Assembly: GCF_900107105.1 (NCBI RefSeq)
Contig: NZ_FNOT01000012.1
Location: 1 to 64,000, forward strand
Direction: 5' to 3'
Length of the DNA: 64,000 nt
Source of the DNA: Geodermatophilus africanus
GTDB taxonomy: Bacteria; Actinomycetota; Actinomycetes; Mycobacteriales; Geodermatophilaceae
The position numbers and the translations under genes were made by a program. Numbering within the stretch: the first letter of the stretch is position 1; each line of letters opens with the position of its first letter. Shown here one piece after another: positions 33,202-41,540 of this stretch. The notes below the pieces were generated by a model. The model was not told where the DNA came from. It made no database searches and saw nothing but the letters and a program-made list of their open reading frames with translations.

Positions 33202-35967
33202 GTGGTCGTCACGGCCCCCCTGCTCACCACGAAGCTGCACGTGCCGCGGCGACGCCGAGGACTGGTGGCCCGCCCCCGGCTCAGCGAGCGGCTCGACCGG
33301 GGCGGCGACGTGGCGCTGACCCTCGTGTCAGCCCCGGCCGGGTTCGGCAAGACCACCCTGCTCACCGAGTGGCTGGCCACCGCCGACCGGCGATCGACAG
33401 CATGGCTGTCCCTCGACGACCGGGACAACGACCCGAACACGTTCTGGACCTACCTCATCGCCGCGCTGCAGACGGCGGTACCTGGCGTGGCAGCTGGCGC
33501 GTTCGCGCTGCTGCGGGAGCCGCACGCGTCGCTCGACGAGGTGCTCGCGACCCTGGTCAACGAGCTCGACGCGGCCCCCGACGACCTGGTCGTGGTGCTG
33601 GACGACTACCACGCCATCGCCACGCCGGAGATCCACGAGCGGATGGCCTTCCTGGTGGAGCACCTGCCCCCGCACGTACACCTGGTGATCGCCACCCGCG
33701 CTGACCCGGCCCTGCCCGTGGCCCGGTGGCGGGGGCGCGGCGAGCTCGTCGAGGTCCGCGCCGACGAGCTGCGCTTCACCGCCGAGGAGGCCGCGGCCTA
33801 CCTCAACGAGGCGATGGGGCTGGCCCTGACCGCCGAACACAGTGCGGCGCTGGAGGCGCGCACCGAGGGCTGGATCGCCGCGCTGCAGTTGGCCGCGCTG
33901 TCCATGCAGGGCCGCGACGACCCCGCCGGCTTCATCGCCGGCTTCGCCGGCGACGACCGCTACATCGTCGACTACCTCGCCGAGGAGGTCCTGCAGCGCC
34001 AGCCCGACGACGTTCAGCACTTCCTCCTGCGGACCTCCATCCTCAACCGCCTGACCGGCCCGCTCTGCGACGCCGTGGTTGGCCGGGACGGCGGCCGGCC
34101 GATGCTGGCGGGCCTCGAGCGGGCGAACCTGTTCCTGGTCCCGCTGGACGACCGCCGCAGCTGGTACCGCTACCACCACCTGTTCGCCGACGTGCTGCAC
34201 GCGCGGCTGCTGGCCGAGCAGCCCGACCGCGTGTCCGAGCTGCACCGGCGGGCCAGCGGCTGGCACGCCGAGCACGGTGAGCCGTCCGAAGCGATCCGGC
34301 ACGCGCTGGCCGGCGGGGATGCCGAGCGGGCCGCCGACCTGGTCGAGCGTGCGATGCCGTCGGCGCGGCAGAACCGCCACGACACCACGCTGCGCCACTG
34401 GTTCAAGCAGCTGCCCGAGCACGTGCTGCGCAATCGGCCGGTGCTGCGCGCCGGCTACGCGGGCGCCATCCTGGTGCACGGCGAGCTGGATGGGGTGGAG
34501 GAGCACCTGCGCGACGCCGAGCGCTGGCTGGACTCGGTGGCGCCCGCCGACGCCGCCCCTCCGGACACAACGCCGGCCGCCACGGGCGCGGAGGACCCGG
34601 CGCTTGTGCGGGCCGTGCGCAGCCAGGTCGCGGTCTACCGGGCCGCGCAGGCCCGGATCACCGGCGACCTGGCCGGCACGATGACCCACGCGCAGCGCCT
34701 GCTCAACTTTGCCGACCCTCACGACCACCTGGTCCGCGGGTCCGCCGCCGGGTTGCTCGGGCTGGCGCACTGGAGCAGCGGCGAGCTGACGGCCGCCTAC
34801 CGGTGGTGGAGCGACTCACGCGCCCAGCTGGAGTGGGCCGGGCACCACTCCGACACCCTCGGCGTCTCCCTCGCGCTGGCCGACATCCGCATCGCGCAGG
34901 GCCGGCTCGGCGACGCGATGGCCACCTACCAGGACGGGCTGGCCGTAGCGGCACGCCACGGCTCTCACACGCTCCGCGGCGCGGCCGACATGCACGTGGG
35001 GCTCAGCGAGCTGTGTCGGGAACGCAACGAGCTGGAGACCGCGCGGGAGCACCTGGCCGCCAGCACGCAGCTCGGCGAGCACGCCGGCCTGCCGCAGAAT
35101 CGGCACCGCTGGCGGGTGGCGATGGCCCGGCTGCGGGAGGCCGAGGGAGACCTCGACGGCGCCGTCGAGCTGCTCGACGAGGCCGAGCGGTGCTTCGTTA
35201 GCGACATGTTCCCCGACGTGCGGCCGATCGCGGCGCTGCGCGCGCGGGTGTGGCTGGCCCAGGGTCAGCTCGGCAAGGCGTTCGACTGGACCCGCCAGGG
35301 CGGGCTGGACCCCGCCGACGACCTGTCCTACCTGCGCGAGTTCGAGCACGTCACGCTGGCCCGGGCGCTGCTGGCCGAGCACGCCACGTCCGGCGACCGG
35401 ACTCCGCTGCAGCAGGCTACCGGGCTCCTGGATCGCCTGCTGGCCGCTGCGCGGGACGGCGGACGGGCCGGCACGGTCATCGAGCTGCTCGTGCTGCGGG
35501 CGCTGGCCCACCAGCACCAGGGCGACGTCCCCGGCGCGCTCGGCGCGTTGGAGCGCGCGCTGCAGCTCGCGGAGCCCGAAGGCTACGTGCGGATCTTCGT
35601 CGACGAGGGGCCGCCGCTGGCCGCGCTGCTGCAGGCGTGCGCGCGGCAGGGGGCCGCGCCCGGCTACGTTCGTCGGCTGGTGAGCGCCGGCGCCCCGGCC
35701 GGCGGCGGCATTCCGGCGCCGCGGGGCCCGGTCGAGCCGCTGAGCGCCCGCGAGCTCGAGGTGCTGCGCCTCCTGGCCACCGATCTGGACGGCCCCGGCA
35801 TCGCCCGCGAGCTGTTCGTCTCGCTGAACACCCTGCGCACGCACACCAAGAACCTCTACGCCAAGCTCGGGGTGAACAGCCGCCGCGCCGCGGTCCGCCG
35901 CGGCGAGGAACTCAACCTGCTGGCCCGGCCCGACCCCCGCTCCGGCCGCGCGGTGGCCGACCGGTAG
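33202..35967 (+). CDS. MalT-like LuxR-family transcriptional activator
   Basis: The 921-residue STAND ATPase begins with LLTTKLHVPRRRRGLVARPR. It has Walker A SAPAGFGKTTLLTEW and Walker B DDLVVVLDDYHAI, a long alpha-helical TPR-like region (about 430-800), and a C-terminal LuxR helix-turn-helix (LSARELEVLRLLATDLDGPG and FVSLNTLRTHTKNLYAKLGV). Such proteins bind ATP and an inducer and then activate promoters. The GTG is close behind GAGGGAG, so the exact start is uncertain. It is the likeliest controller of the shared promoter pair. Confidence 0.9.
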   Translation: MVVTAPLLTTKLHVPRRRRGLVARPRLSERLDRGGDVALTLVSAPAGFGKTTLLTEWLATADRRSTAWLSLDDRDNDPNTFWTYLIAALQTAVPGVAAGAFALLREPHASLDEVLATLVNELDAAPDDLVVVLDDYHAIATPEIHERMAFLVEHLPPHVHLVIATRADPALPVARWRGRGELVEVRADELRFTAEEAAAYLNEAMGLALTAEHSAALEARTEGWIAALQLAALSMQGRDDPAGFIAGFAGDDRYIVDYLAEEVLQRQPDDVQHFLLRTSILNRLTGPLCDAVVGRDGGRPMLAGLERANLFLVPLDDRRSWYRYHHLFADVLHARLLAEQPDRVSELHRRASGWHAEHGEPSEAIRHALAGGDAERAADLVERAMPSARQNRHDTTLRHWFKQLPEHVLRNRPVLRAGYAGAILVHGELDGVEEHLRDAERWLDSVAPADAAPPDTTPAATGAEDPALVRAVRSQVAVYRAAQARITGDLAGTMTHAQRLLNFADPHDHLVRGSAAGLLGLAHWSSGELTAAYRWWSDSRAQLEWAGHHSDTLGVSLALADIRIAQGRLGDAMATYQDGLAVAARHGSHTLRGAADMHVGLSELCRERNELETAREHLAASTQLGEHAGLPQNRHRWRVAMARLREAEGDLDGAVELLDEAERCFVSDMFPDVRPIAALRARVWLAQGQLGKAFDWTRQGGLDPADDLSYLREFEHVTLARALLAEHATSGDRTPLQQATGLLDRLLAAARDGGRAGTVIELLVLRALAHQHQGDVPGALGALERALQLAEPEGYVRIFVDEGPPLAALLQACARQGAAPGYVRRLVSAGAPAGGGIPAPRGPVEPLSARELEVLRLLATDLDGPGIARELFVSLNTLRTHTKNLYAKLGVNSRRAAVRRGEELNLLARPDPRSGRAVADR

Positions 35968-35977
35968 GCCCGGCTCG

Positions 35978-36038
35978 AATCACCACCCGGATCACCACAC
36001 ATGGTGATCCGCTCTCACCACTCCCGTTCCTACGTTTC
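35978..36038 (+). promoter_or_regulatory. Shared 61-bp island promoter, copy 2
   Basis: It contains AATCACCAC, then a dyad (GGATCACCA at 35989-35997 and TGGTGATCC at 36002-36010, four-base loop), then CTCACC and TTCCTA. It stands 69 bases before the ATG at 36107 and matches the region at 30980-31040 block for block. Confidence 0.6.
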
Positions 36039-36106
36039 GTCCGCACCGAAACGAACGCCGGAACACCGGGCCGCACCGCTGCCGCCGGCCCGGACAGGGG
36101 GACCCG

Positions 36107-36367
36107 ATGACCAAGACCACCGGCGGCCCTCCGCCCAGCCCCAGCCGCTACGAGATCCGGCTGCGCGGCCGCCTCGACCCGCGATGGACCGCCTGGTTCG
36201 ACGGGATGACCCTCACCACCGCCGACGACGGCACCACCGCCCTGCGCGGCCCAGTGACCGACCAGGCCGCGCTGCACGGCCTGCTGCAGAAGGTGCGCGA
36301 CCTCGGGCTGCCGCTGCTCTCGGTCACCCCGCTCGACGCGGAGCACCCGCGCACCGTCACCACCTGA
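36107..36367 (+). CDS. Small conserved protein at the head of the DUF4386/ABC operon
   Basis: The 86-residue protein contains YEIRLRGRLDPRWTAWFDGM and VTDQAALHGLLQKVRDLGLP, followed by LLSVTPLD. I have seen this family next to LuxR regulators in actinobacteria, but its function is unknown. It is soluble and has no cofactor motif. It lies just after the shared promoter and leads a run of five genes. Confidence 0.7.
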   Translation: MTKTTGGPPPSPSRYEIRLRGRLDPRWTAWFDGMTLTTADDGTTALRGPVTDQAALHGLLQKVRDLGLPLLSVTPLDAEHPRTVTT

Positions 36368-36396
36368 CCCGCCACCACACCCGAAGGGACCCCGCC

Positions 36397-37149
36397 ATGA
36401 GCATCAGCTCACCTCCCGCCGCGACGACCCGACCCGCGACGGACGCGATGCGACAGACCGCATTCCTCGGCGGCCTGCTGTACGTCATCACCTTCGCTGC
36501 CTCGATCCCTGCCGCCTTCTACTTCCTTGCCCCCGTCCTCAACAACCCGGACTACGTCCTGGGCTCAGGGTCCGACGCGCGCGTCATCACCGGCGGCCTG
36601 CTCGACGTGGTCACCGCCATCGCCGGCATCGGCACCGCGGTCGTGTTGTTCCCGGTGGTGCGGCGGCAGAACAGGACTCTGGCGCTCGGCTTCGTCACCT
36701 CCCGCCTGCTCGAAGCCGCGATCATCGTCATCGGTGTCGTCAGCCTCCTCGCGATCGTGACGTTGCGAAAGGAGTTCGCCGCAGCGCCCGGCGTCGACAC
36801 GGACTCTCTGTCCACCACTGCCGCATCACTCGTCGCGGTCCGCGACTTCACGTTCCATCTCGGTCCGGGCTTCCTGGCGGCGGTGAACGCCCTCTTGCTC
36901 GGCAGCCTCATGTATCGCTCCGGCCTGGTTCCGCGCGTCATCCCGGTGATGGGCCTCATCGGAGCCCCGCTGCTCCTCGCGGCCAAGATCGCGACGGTCT
37001 ACGGTGTCAACGACGACTCCACGATGTGGTCGGTGATCGCCCTGGCGCCGATCTTCTTCTGGGAGCTGTCGCTGGGCATCTACCTGATCGTCCGCGGGTT
37101 CCGGCCCTCCGCCGTCGCCGCCCTGCCGCCCGTGGAGGCCGTCCGATGA
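36397..37149 (+). CDS. DUF4386 membrane protein
   Basis: The 250-residue protein has six membrane helices, for example FLGGLLYVITFAASIPAAFY, LLDVVTAIAGIGTAVVLFPV, LLEAAIIVIGVVSLLAIVT and FLAAVNALLLGSLMYRSGLV. The pattern R-TA-LGG--Y and the VPR-IP--GL-GAPLL stretch are those of DUF4386. Function unknown. It overlaps the dehydrogenase by ATGA. Confidence 0.82.
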   Translation: MSISSPPAATTRPATDAMRQTAFLGGLLYVITFAASIPAAFYFLAPVLNNPDYVLGSGSDARVITGGLLDVVTAIAGIGTAVVLFPVVRRQNRTLALGFVTSRLLEAAIIVIGVVSLLAIVTLRKEFAAAPGVDTDSLSTTAASLVAVRDFTFHLGPGFLAAVNALLLGSLMYRSGLVPRVIPVMGLIGAPLLLAAKIATVYGVNDDSTMWSVIALAPIFFWELSLGIYLIVRGFRPSAVAALPPVEAVR

Positions 37150-38171
37150 GGGCCGCGGTCTATCGCCGCTTCGGCGGGCCGGACACAGTCCGGGTCGACC
37201 AGGTCCCGCGGCCGACGGTCGGTACCGACGACGTCCTGATCCGTGTGCACGCGAGCACCGTCAGCGCCGCCGACCACCGAGCCCGCAGTCGCGAGGTGCC
37301 CCGCGGGCTCGGCCTGCTCGCCGCCATGGGGATTGGGCTGTTCCGGCCGAAGCGGCCAGTGCTCGGTTTCGACGTCGCCGGCGTCGTCGAGGCCGTCGGG
37401 GCGAACGTCACCGCCTTCGGGCAGGGCGACGAGGTGATCGCGATGACCGGCGCCTACTTCGGCGGCCACGCCGAGTACGCCCGGGTGCCAGGCGGCGCGG
37501 CGATCGCGCACAAGCCGCGGAACATGTCGTTCGAGAACGCGGTGACGCTGGTCTTCGGCGGACTGACCGCCCGGTGCTTCCTGCAGCAGGCCCACCCGGC
37601 ACCGGGCGCGGCGGTCCTGGTGAACGGGGCATCCGGCGCGGTGGGCACGGCGGCGGTGCAGCTGGCCGCATACGCCGGCGCGCACGTGACCGGCGTCTGC
37701 AGCGGGGGGAACCGCGAGCTGGTCACCTCGCTGGGCGCCGACCGGGTGATCGACTACACCACCGAGGACTTCACGGCCGGGCCGGCCAGCTACGACGTGA
37801 TCGTCGACTGCGTCGGCAACGACCCGTTCGAGCGCGTGCGGCACCTGCTGAAGCCGGGCGGTGCGCTGCTGCTGGTGATCACCGACCTACCCGGGCTGCT
37901 GCTCGCACCGCTGCGCAGCCGGCGGACCGGCCACCTGGTCACCGCCGACGTCGGCAGGCCCACCGCCGAGGACCTCGCGTTCCTGGTCGACCTCGCCGAG
38001 GCCGGCTCCTTCCAGGCGGTCCGCGACCGCACCTACGACCTCGCCGACGTCGCGGAGGCGCATCGCTACGTCGACACCGGCCGCAAGCGCGGCAACGTCG
38101 TCCTTCGCCTCACCGACGAGGAGCCGGCGCCGAAGTCCACCGCCCAGCAGACCGGGGAGGCATCGTCATGA
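37146..38171 (+). CDS. Quinone-reductase-like NAD(P)H dehydrogenase (MDR family)
   Basis: The 341-residue protein has a GroES-like N-terminal half (YRRFGGPDTVRVDQVPRPTV, LGFDVAGVVEAVG) and a Rossmann half with VLVNGASGAVGTAAVQLAAY and DVIVDCVGNDPF. It lacks the catalytic zinc ligands, so it is likely a quinone or enone reductase using NADPH. It is coupled to both neighbours by ATGA overlaps. Confidence 0.85.
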   Translation: MRAAVYRRFGGPDTVRVDQVPRPTVGTDDVLIRVHASTVSAADHRARSREVPRGLGLLAAMGIGLFRPKRPVLGFDVAGVVEAVGANVTAFGQGDEVIAMTGAYFGGHAEYARVPGGAAIAHKPRNMSFENAVTLVFGGLTARCFLQQAHPAPGAAVLVNGASGAVGTAAVQLAAYAGAHVTGVCSGGNRELVTSLGADRVIDYTTEDFTAGPASYDVIVDCVGNDPFERVRHLLKPGGALLLVITDLPGLLLAPLRSRRTGHLVTADVGRPTAEDLAFLVDLAEAGSFQAVRDRTYDLADVAEAHRYVDTGRKRGNVVLRLTDEEPAPKSTAQQTGEASS

Positions 38172-39124
38172 TCGAGGCGCAGGAGCTGACCAAGCGCTAC
38201 GGCGGGAAGACCGCCGTCGACGGCGTCAGCTTCACCATCGCCCCCGGCTCGGTCACCGGGTTCCTCGGGCCGAACGGTGCGGGCAAGTCCACCACGATGC
38301 GGATGATCATGGGCCTGGACCGGCCGACGTCGGGCACCGTGACGGTCAACGGCAAGCCCTACGCCGAGCACCGCTCCCCGCTGTCCGAGGCCGGGGCGCT
38401 GCTGGATGCGAAGGCGGTGCACCCCGGCCGCAGCGCCCGCTTCCATCTGCGCACGATGGCCGCCACACACCACATCCCGGCCTCGCGGGTGTCCGAGGTG
38501 ATCGAGATGACCGGCTTGGCCACGGTCGCCGGCAAGCGGGTCGGCGGGTTCTCCCTGGGCATGGGTCAGCGCCTCGGGATCGCCTCCGCGCTGCTCGGTG
38601 ACCCGCGCACGCTCATCCTCGACGAGCCGGTCAACGGCCTGGACCCGGAGGGCGTGCAGTGGGTGCGCCGGTTGGTGCGGTCGCTGGCCGAGGAGGGCCG
38701 CACCGTGTTCCTCTCCTCGCACCTGATGAGCGAGATGGCGCAGACCGCCGACCAGCTGCTGGTCATCGGCCGCGGCCGCATCCTGGCCGCCGGCCCGGTG
38801 CAGCAGGTGATCGACTCGGTGTCCGGGGCGGCGGTGCGGGTGCGCAGCCCGCACGCGGCCGACCTCGCCGCACTCGTCGCCGCCGACGGGGCCGTTGTCA
38901 GCTCCCCGGAGCCCGGCGTCCTCGAGCTGGGCGGCATCGACGCCGCCCGCGTCGGCGACATCGCCTGCGCGCACGGCATCGCCCTGCACGAGCTCAGCCC
39001 GCGCAGCGCCAGCCTCGAGGAGGCCTACATGAGCCTCACCCAGGACGCGGTCGAGTACCGCTCCACCGCCACCCGCAGTACCGCTCCGCCGTCCACCGCT
39101 GCCTCGAAGGGGACGAACCGATGA
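38168..39124 (+). CDS. ABC transporter ATP-binding protein
   Basis: The 318-residue ATPase has Walker A LGPNGAGKSTT, the signature variant FSLGMGQRLGIASALLG, and Walker B TLILDEPVNGLDPEG with the H-loop LSSHLMSEM. It belongs to the single-ATPase type that pairs with a six-helix permease (drug or antimicrobial peptide exporters). The partner is the next gene, which is frameshifted. Confidence 0.92.
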   Translation: MIEAQELTKRYGGKTAVDGVSFTIAPGSVTGFLGPNGAGKSTTMRMIMGLDRPTSGTVTVNGKPYAEHRSPLSEAGALLDAKAVHPGRSARFHLRTMAATHHIPASRVSEVIEMTGLATVAGKRVGGFSLGMGQRLGIASALLGDPRTLILDEPVNGLDPEGVQWVRRLVRSLAEEGRTVFLSSHLMSEMAQTADQLLVIGRGRILAAGPVQQVIDSVSGAAVRVRSPHAADLAALVAADGAVVSSPEPGVLELGGIDAARVGDIACAHGIALHELSPRSASLEEAYMSLTQDAVEYRSTATRSTAPPSTAASKGTNR

Positions 39125-39979
39125 GCACCACCGTCGCCGCTCCGGCCACCGAGCGTGGGCCTATCTTCCAGGCCGCCGTACCGGCCCATGCCACCTTCGC
39201 CGGAACCCTGCGGGGAGAGTGGATCAAGCTGCTGTCGTTGCGCTCCACCTGGTGGGTGCTGGCCGCCACCATCCTCCTGATCACCGGCATCTCGCTCGCC
39301 GTGGCCTTCTCCCTCGACGCCGTGGCCGCCGACCCGCCCACGGCGTCCGGACCCGCGACCGCCACCGGCGCCGAGGTGGTCTCTGGCGGCTTCCAGATGG
39401 GCATGCTGACCATCGCCGTGCTGGGCGCTACTGATCACCGGGGAGTACTCCACCGGCATGATCCGCTCGACGCTGGCCGCGGTGCCGACCCGCGTGCCGG
39501 TGCTCGCCGCGAAGGCGATCGTGCTGGCCGTCCTGACAGTGGTGATCGCCACAGTGAGCATCGCCCTGGCCTACGTCGTGACGATGCCGCTGCTGGCCGA
39601 CCTCGACCTCGTTCCCGCCCTCGACCAAGCGCGGACCTGGCAGGTGTTCGGCGGCACGGTGTACTTCCTGGTGGCCGCCGGCCTGTTCGCGCTCGGCGTG
39701 GGCACGCTGCTGCGCTCGAGCACCGGTGCCATCACCGTGGCGCTGACCGTGCTCCTGCTCCTGCCTGGCGTGCTCAGCTTCATCAGCCTGAACTGGGTGC
39801 AGACGGTGGTGGACTACCTGCCGCTGCCGGCATCGGGAGCCTTCCTCGGCGGCGGCGAGGACTCACTGTCCTCGGCGGGCGAGGAGCTCAGCGCGGTCAC
39901 CGGGTTGCTGGTCATCGCCGCCTACGCGGTCGTTCCGCTCGTCGCCGGGGCGGTGGTGCTCCGCCACCGGGACGCCTGA
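39121..39979 (+). pseudogene. ABC permease with a one-base frameshift
   Basis: The N-terminal part (39121-39427) has the first membrane helix WWVLAATILLITGISLAVAF and QMGMLTIAVLG. From 39428 a frame shifted by one base gives LLITGEYSTGMIRSTLAAVP and four further helices to the stop at 39979. Read across one extra base near 39427 it is a normal permease of about 285 residues. Either the gene is dead or the extra G is an assembly error. If dead, the ATPase would lack its membrane partner. Confidence 0.8.
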
Positions 39980-40011
39980 CCGCGGCGTCTCGCGGCGGGC
40001 GCGCGTGACCC

Positions 40012-40045
40012 CCGAGGCCCCAGCCGGCGCCGGCTGGGGCCTCGG
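40012..40045. terminator. 34-bp perfect palindrome after the ABC operon
   Basis: The two 17-base halves are exactly complementary with a GGCGCC centre. It follows the permease stop by 32 bases and also lies at the broken end of the integrase remnant on the other strand. Confidence 0.7.
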
Positions 40046-40046
40046 T

Positions 40047-40368
40047 GGCGCTTCTGGGGATCAACTGTCGTTCCGGAGACGCGTGTGTCGTTCGGCAGAC
40101 AGCACTCGAGCAGAGCGGTCTCCACCAGACCGCGCTCGGCCAAGGCCGCCTGGAGCAGTGCGGTGGCTTCCAGCGGGTCGTCGGTGTCGAGTACCTGGCA
40201 GGCGGTGTGCAGGCCGAGCAGACCGAGGCCGGCCATGCCGACGAACTGCTCGGCCGCGTCGCGGCCGTAGAACTGGAGATAGGACCGCGCCGGCAGGCCG
40301 GCGACGCCGTTGCGCCAGTACACGCGGTGCCGGCGGCCGCGCTGCTCGATCCACGGGCCCGGGGACAT
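40047..40368 (-). pseudogene. N-terminal remnant of a phage-type tyrosine integrase
   Basis: About 100 residues from the ATG at 40368 read WIEQRGRRHRVYWRNGVAG, then YLQFYGRDAAEQFVGMAGL, HTACQVLDTDDPLEATALLQ and AALAERGL. This resembles the N-terminal arm-binding region of actinobacterial integrases (WIE-RG--YRVYWR). The core-binding and catalytic domains are gone; the frame runs into the operon terminator. It points away from the adjacent tRNA-His, as integrase genes at attL do. Confidence 0.5.
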
Positions 40369-40535
40369 GAGGGTTCATGGGATGTGCGGCGTGCGGTTGG
40401 TCGGGAAGGACCAGCCGCACCGTCGGGAGCTGCGCGCGGTACGTAGTCGCCCCGCCACTGCCCCCCGATCTGCCCCCCCAGACGAGGGGGCAGCGGGGGT
40501 CCGGCGGCCGCCGCGGACGGCGCCGGAACGGCTGA

Positions 40536-40565
40536 AGGCCCTGGTCAGCGAACCGACCAGGGCCT
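40536..40565 (-). terminator. Hairpin downstream of tRNA-His
   Basis: An 11-bp perfect stem (40536-40546 with 40555-40565) has an eight-base loop. It lies just after the 3' end of tRNA-His and resembles the hairpin at 29908-29941, with flanking bases (GACGGCGCCGGAACGG) also shared. Confidence 0.65.
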
Positions 40566-40572
40566 CCACCTC

Positions 40573-40602
40573 GTGGGGTGAGTGACGGGGCTCGAACCCG
40601 CG
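40573..40602 (-). repeat. attL-like repeat inside tRNA-His
   Basis: The 3' end of tRNA-His is repeated exactly at 29944-29973. See the entry for the integrative element. Confidence 0.75.
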
Positions 40603-40650
40603 ACACCCAGGATCACAACCTGGTGCTCTACCAGCTGAGCTACACCCACC
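40574..40650 (-). tRNA. tRNA-His (GUG)
   Basis: The minus strand folds as a full cloverleaf: acceptor GTGGGTG pairs with CACTCAC, an extra 5' G faces the C discriminator (the hallmark of tRNA-His), the anticodon stem CCAGG/CCTGG encloses TTGTGAT with anticodon GTG, and CCA is encoded. It lies beside orn and serves as the integration site of the element to its left. Confidence 0.95.
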
Positions 40651-40716
40651 ACGTCTCCCGGACGGCCGCTCGTCGGCGGATCGTCCGGGGAACCGGCACC
40701 ACGATACCGGAGACCC

Positions 40717-41394
40717 TCAGGCGTCCGACGCGGCCGGGGGTCCCTGCGGGGGCACGCCGGCGTCCTCGGCGGCGAACAGCTCGGCGAAGGACGCCGTGAC
40801 CGTCGCGGCGGCCGCCTGCGCCTGGGACGTCGAGGGGCCCGGGCCGTCGACGAACAACGTCCGCCGGTAGTACGCCAGCTCGCGCACCGACTCGATGATG
40901 TCGGCCAGCGCGCGGTGGGCCAGCCCCTTCTGCGGCTGGGCGAAGTAGACCCGCGGGAACCAGCGGCGGGCCAGCTCCTTGATCGAGGAGACGTCGATCA
41001 TCCGGTAGTGCAGGTGGTCGTCGAGCTCGGGCATGTCGCGGGCGAGGAAGCCGCGGTCGGTGCCGATCGAGTTGCCGCACAGCGGCGCCGTCCGCCGCTC
41101 GGGCACGAACCGCCTCAGGTAGGCCAGCAGCTGCTGCTCGGCCTCGGCGACGGTGAGCGTCGAGGCCCGCACCGCCTCGGTGAGGCCGGACTTGGCGTGC
41201 ATCTCGGTCACGACGTCGGCCATGGTCTCGAGCGCGTCGTCGTCGGCGGAGATGACCAGGTCCAGGCCGGGGTCGAGGACGTTGAGCTCGGAGTCGGTGA
41301 CCAGCACCGCGACCTCGATGAGCTTGTCCCGGGTGAGGTCCAGCCCGGTCATCTCGCAGTCGATCCAGACCAGGTGTCCCGCGCTGTCCGCCAC
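40717..41394 (-). CDS. orn: Oligoribonuclease
   Basis: The 225-residue DEDDh exonuclease has [20 protein letters not shown] (Exo I), [20 protein letters not shown] (Exo II), and a last block with [20 protein letters not shown] (Exo III, catalytic His and Asp). It degrades two- to five-base RNAs, including pGpG from c-di-GMP. It has the usual length plus an Ala/Pro tail. orn next to tRNA-His is a common actinobacterial arrangement. Confidence 0.96.
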   Translation of the reverse strand: MADSAGHLVWIDCEMTGLDLTRDKLIEVAVLVTDSELNVLDPGLDLVISADDDALETMADVVTEMHAKSGLTEAVRASTLTVAEAEQQLLAYLRRFVPERRTAPLCGNSIGTDRGFLARDMPELDDHLHYRMIDVSSIKELARRWFPRVYFAQPQKGLAHRALADIIESVRELAYYRRTLFVDGPGPSTSQAQAAAATVTASFAELFAAEDAGVPPQGPPAASDA

Positions 41395-41540
41395 GGGTTC
41401 CGACCCTACGTCGACCCCCAGGCGGCCGCCCGCACGGCAGGCAATACGGAACCCGCCACTCCCGTACCGCTCGGAAGCCGGGATCGTGCCCTGCGCGCCG
41501 CTAGGCTCCGCCGGACCGCCCCGAGCCCAGGAGTACCGCC

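Larger units (their letters stand above)
29944..40602. mobile_element. Putative 10.6-kb integrative element in tRNA-His (decayed)
   Basis: It is bounded by a 30-bp exact direct repeat of the tRNA-His 3' end. The intact tRNA is at the right end and the orphan 3' end is at the left, the geometry expected when a tyrosine integrase uses a tRNA gene. An integrase N-terminal remnant lies beside the intact tRNA. Runs of TGCCCCCC occur near both ends (about 30073 and 40459-40479) and could be arm-binding sites. No replication or transfer gene remains, so the element is probably fixed. The cargo is metabolic and regulatory. Confidence 0.6.

Noticed and set aside
40310..40585. 91-codon plus-strand frame over the attL region
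   Set aside because: It crosses the terminator hairpin and tRNA 3' end and has no protein-like features.
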